Of a DNA stretch of 52,780 nucleotides, positions 50,796 to 52,780 are shown piece after piece. The notes beneath the pieces are model-generated. The model saw only the letters and a program-made list of their open reading frames with translations, was not told the origin of the DNA and made no database searches. The stretch lies in the NCBI GenBank assembly GCA_002070945.1, contig MWEG01000125.1, positions 1 through 52,780 of the forward strand. Direction: 5' to 3'. The translations under genes were made by a program, and so were the position numbers. This DNA is from Lentisphaerae bacterium ADurb.Bin082 (GTDB taxonomy: Bacteria; Verrucomicrobiota; Lentisphaeria; Oligosphaerales; Oligosphaeraceae). Numbering within the stretch: position 1 is the first letter of the stretch; the number at the start of each line of letters is the position of its first letter.

Positions 50796-52715
50796 ATGAA
50801 TAAAACCTGGCTCTTTCTTTGTCTGCTGCTTTGGGCTGGCCAACTGGTCGGCCAAGTCAGAATCGCGTTGTGTCCTCTGGACACTGAGTCGCGCAATCAG
50901 GCTGACCTGGCCTTGGCAGAACTTTCTGCCGACCATGACATCGCCTGCCTGGAACGCGTGGAAATCGACCGGCTGCTGGCGGAAGCCAGACTGGCAGACC
51001 AGAGTGATTTCCAGCCTGACTTGCAGCTCATGCAAAACGTCGAGCTTTTCATCGTCTTGCAGGACAGTGAGCTGCAAGCCTTCGACGCGACCACTGGGGT
51101 GCGCTTGGCCAGTCACAAAATCGACACTGCCACAGAAGTCAGCCACGCCGTCCGCCAGGCATTGGTCAAACGCGAGCGTTTTGTCAACAACCAGCTACGT
51201 AAGTTGTCTCTTTTGCCCATGACACCGGTCAATCTCTCCCCGAAGCAGGAGGAGACGGCGCGGAAGTTGGAAAATATTTTGTCGCGCCACCTGGGAAATC
51301 GGCCTGATCTGGTGCTTTTAGAGCGACGCCATCTGATGATGCTATTGAGTGAACCAGGCGCCGAGACCAGCGAACTGACCAGCCAGCTTTTTGCCGGAGC
51401 GCTATTGCTTAAACCGACAGCCTTGCAAGACCCAAAGGGCCTGCATCTGCGCCTGGAATACTTCACACCAGATGGCCTAACCGCTTTGCTGAAAGGAAAC
51501 TACGTGTTCCCCCACGACTGCGACCTGGAACAGCATATACAGAAATTTTTGCAGCATAATCCGCCAGAAATCGCGCCGGAAGACAAGCCCGGCGAAGCGC
51601 GCGCCTTCATCTATGAAGCCTGGTTTGCACTTTCTCACTCGCTGCCAGGGGATGCGTTAAATGCAGCGGCAAGCGCCGTCGCCCTGGACCCGGCCTACGA
51701 AAAGCACCTCTGCCGGATTCTAGCCCAAGTCGCTGGTGAATACTACTGGAAAAACAGCGGTAAGATGCCGACGACGGCGCTTCATGCAGGTGCCATCAGC
51801 CACCTGCAACGGGCGGCGCGCCTGGCGGCCAAGCACCATTTTTTCCCAAAAGAGCTGGGCGCCGCCTTGAGCCGTTACGGTGAGATTGTCACCGAGGCCA
51901 TACTCCGTCTACTGCCTCCAGAGGTTCAACAGCAATGGCGCGATACAGTTGAATTGATTTTGACGACCCGCCAAAACGACCTTGCCGTTTATCTTCGCCT
52001 GGCCGACCTCCCAGGAATCGCTTGGACTGACAGATTCTTCTCGCTCCAAGCTCGCGCCATGTACATCCACCTCATGACAAAGCAATGCGACAAACTGTGG
52101 GACTATTCCTACTGGGAGCGCTTCGTCGAGCCGGAGTTAGACAAATATATCAGGGAGAGCAACGAATTGCTGCCGGAAATGGCTAAATACCAAGCACTGC
52201 CACTGGCTGAGAAGGAATCGTTCTGCCGTCAGACCTGGGAGCAGGAGCGTTTCCGAAGCTTTCCTGCTGGAAAAGTTTTCAGCCTGGATCACTCCTACTG
52301 GTCCCTGGCGCCGTCTCACATCACCGAAAAAAAGATGACTCCCTTGGTCTTGGCCAACCTCGCCATCCGGCACCGGGCGCTGGAAAAGTTGACCTGCTCC
52401 CGCAACCTGAACCTGGCCTTGGTTGCGCATGCCAAACTGGCGGTGCTCAATTTGACCACAGACCCGCCTCAGTCGATAAATAATCGCATTGCTGAACTCA
52501 CCGAAGAAGAAAAAAAAGTCCTGGATGATTTTTTCGACCAGGCGGCCGAGTTGCTTTCAACCGCCATCTGCGTCGGCTCGCCAAACTTAAGTTCTCTGGT
52601 CTCTTATAGACTCAGACTGGGCCATCCGGACTGCTTGGAACAACGTCTCCGTCTGCATGAGCTGGCCATCCGCCACCATGCTTGCTACCACTCCTGGGGG
52701 CATATACTCCTATGA
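50796..52715 (+). CDS. Exported protein with CsgG/TolB-like N-terminal segments, possibly truncated
   Basis: The 639-residue protein has a signal peptide (WLFLCLLLWAGQLVGQ), ATG at 50796. Two segments resemble the nucleotide/effector-like folds of CsgG, LpoB or TolB-N proteins: VRIALCPLDTESRNQADLAL ending in CLERVEIDRLLAEA, and ARKLENILSRHLGNRPDLVL ending in ERRHLMMLLSE. The following 350 residues are helical with aromatic clusters (HSYWSLAPSHI, CYHSWGHILL) and resemble no family I know. The stop codon (52713-52715) lies inside the terminal repeat, eight bases past its edge, so the C-terminus may be created by an insertion. Function is unknown. Confidence 0.7.
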   Translation: MNKTWLFLCLLLWAGQLVGQVRIALCPLDTESRNQADLALAELSADHDIACLERVEIDRLLAEARLADQSDFQPDLQLMQNVELFIVLQDSELQAFDATTGVRLASHKIDTATEVSHAVRQALVKRERFVNNQLRKLSLLPMTPVNLSPKQEETARKLENILSRHLGNRPDLVLLERRHLMMLLSEPGAETSELTSQLFAGALLLKPTALQDPKGLHLRLEYFTPDGLTALLKGNYVFPHDCDLEQHIQKFLQHNPPEIAPEDKPGEARAFIYEAWFALSHSLPGDALNAAASAVALDPAYEKHLCRILAQVAGEYYWKNSGKMPTTALHAGAISHLQRAARLAAKHHFFPKELGAALSRYGEIVTEAILRLLPPEVQQQWRDTVELILTTRQNDLAVYLRLADLPGIAWTDRFFSLQARAMYIHLMTKQCDKLWDYSYWERFVEPELDKYIRESNELLPEMAKYQALPLAEKESFCRQTWEQERFRSFPAGKVFSLDHSYWSLAPSHITEKKMTPLVLANLAIRHRALEKLTCSRNLNLALVAHAKLAVLNLTTDPPQSINNRIAELTEEEKKVLDDFFDQAAELLSTAICVGSPNLSSLVSYRLRLGHPDCLEQRLRLHELAIRHHACYHSWGHILL

Positions 52716-52780
52716 AACCCCTTAGGGCTTTGACCTGACTAAAATTCCAAACTCTTCCTGGAACAGAGGGCGAATTTGCC
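52706..52780. repeat. Right terminal inverted repeat of the contig
   Basis: Reverse complement of 2-76 with one mismatch. The repeat edge (ACTCCTATGAAACCCCTTAG on this strand) falls within the last codons of the preceding gene. Its presence at both extreme ends of the window indicates a repeat-limited assembly or a mobile-element boundary. Confidence 0.9.

Noticed and set aside
1..52780. Large composite transposon or integrated element bounded by the 75-bp repeats
   Set aside because: No transposase, integrase or transfer genes and a mostly chromosomal gene set; repeat-limited assembly is the simpler explanation, though not proved.
1..52780. tRNA, rRNA or known riboswitch
   Set aside because: No cloverleaf with a T-loop GTTCGANTC-type motif, no rRNA core sequence and no riboswitch consensus was seen in the intergenic regions; a covariance-model search would be decisive.

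Overview
This window looks like a complete contig of a Gram-negative, saccharolytic bacterium of the PVC group. Lentisphaerota (Victivallales-like) is my best guess. This is inferred from gene types, not from a marker-gene phylogeny. The pointers are two solitary pseudopilins (FTLIELL start, [12 protein letters not shown] continuation), two DUF4838-type exported proteins, a DUF4874/DUF4832 protein, several Gfo/Idh/MocA oxidoreductases and AP-endonuclease-2-fold sugar isomerases, lipoproteins, and a secretin-based envelope machine. No rRNA, tRNA, CRISPR array, prophage or transposase gene was recognised. The two ends of the window carry the same 75-bp sequence in inverted orientation (2-76 and 52706-52780, one mismatch), so the contig is bounded by a repeat.

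Layout. 0-2 kb: a lone dihydropteroate synthase (folP) and a small membrane protein, both fairly AT-rich. 2-6.9 kb: two large proteins resembling glycoside hydrolases (minus strand). 8-15.3 kb: a minus-strand operon (Gfo/Idh/MocA oxidoreductase, sugar isomerase, pseudopilin, DUF4838 lipoprotein) divergent from a GntR-type regulator with a sugar-sensor-like C-terminal domain. 15.7-22.8 kb: a compact six-gene plus-strand operon (class III aminotransferase, FGGY kinase, GNAT acetyltransferase, amidohydrolase, Gfo/Idh/MocA-like protein, fucose/arabinose-isomerase-like protein). 23.3-25 kb: a sugar isomerase followed one base later by a stand-alone 5'-3' exonuclease. 25.2-29.5 kb: a second regulator/DUF4838/pseudopilin unit, headed by a LacI-type repressor with a readable promoter and operator. 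30.4-35.3 kb: sbcD-sbcC. 35.6-44.7 kb: an exported MEMO-AMMECR1-like fusion, then secretin, PilM(-PilN), PilO-like, PilP/GspC-like and GspE/PilB genes. 44.8-52.7 kb: DUF4832 protein, DUF486 membrane protein, TPR lipoprotein, a 29-residue AURKAIP1/COX24-type basic protein, an M20 peptidase and an exported CsgG/TolB-like protein.

How the parts fit. Twice, a dedicated transcription factor sits with an exported DUF4838 protein and its own pseudopilin, and the window also encodes much of the pilus/type II secretion machine that could handle such pseudopilins. I read this as a modular, regulator-controlled glycan-use arrangement, comparable in logic to polysaccharide utilization loci but without SusC/D. 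The six-gene operon has the composition of a pathway for an unusual sugar or amino sugar.

Between modules lie dispersed composite repeats: hairpins, then phased GTCCACT arrays, then a conserved tail around GGAACTCCGAGTATCAAT. One locus carries an exact 233-bp tandem amplification. The arrays occur at 1.4, 7.3-7.9, 15.4 and 23 kb, at the edges of the carbohydrate operons. Other points of note are a fossil duplication of the lacI promoter and gene start, and a 264-bp palindromic element at 30 kb.
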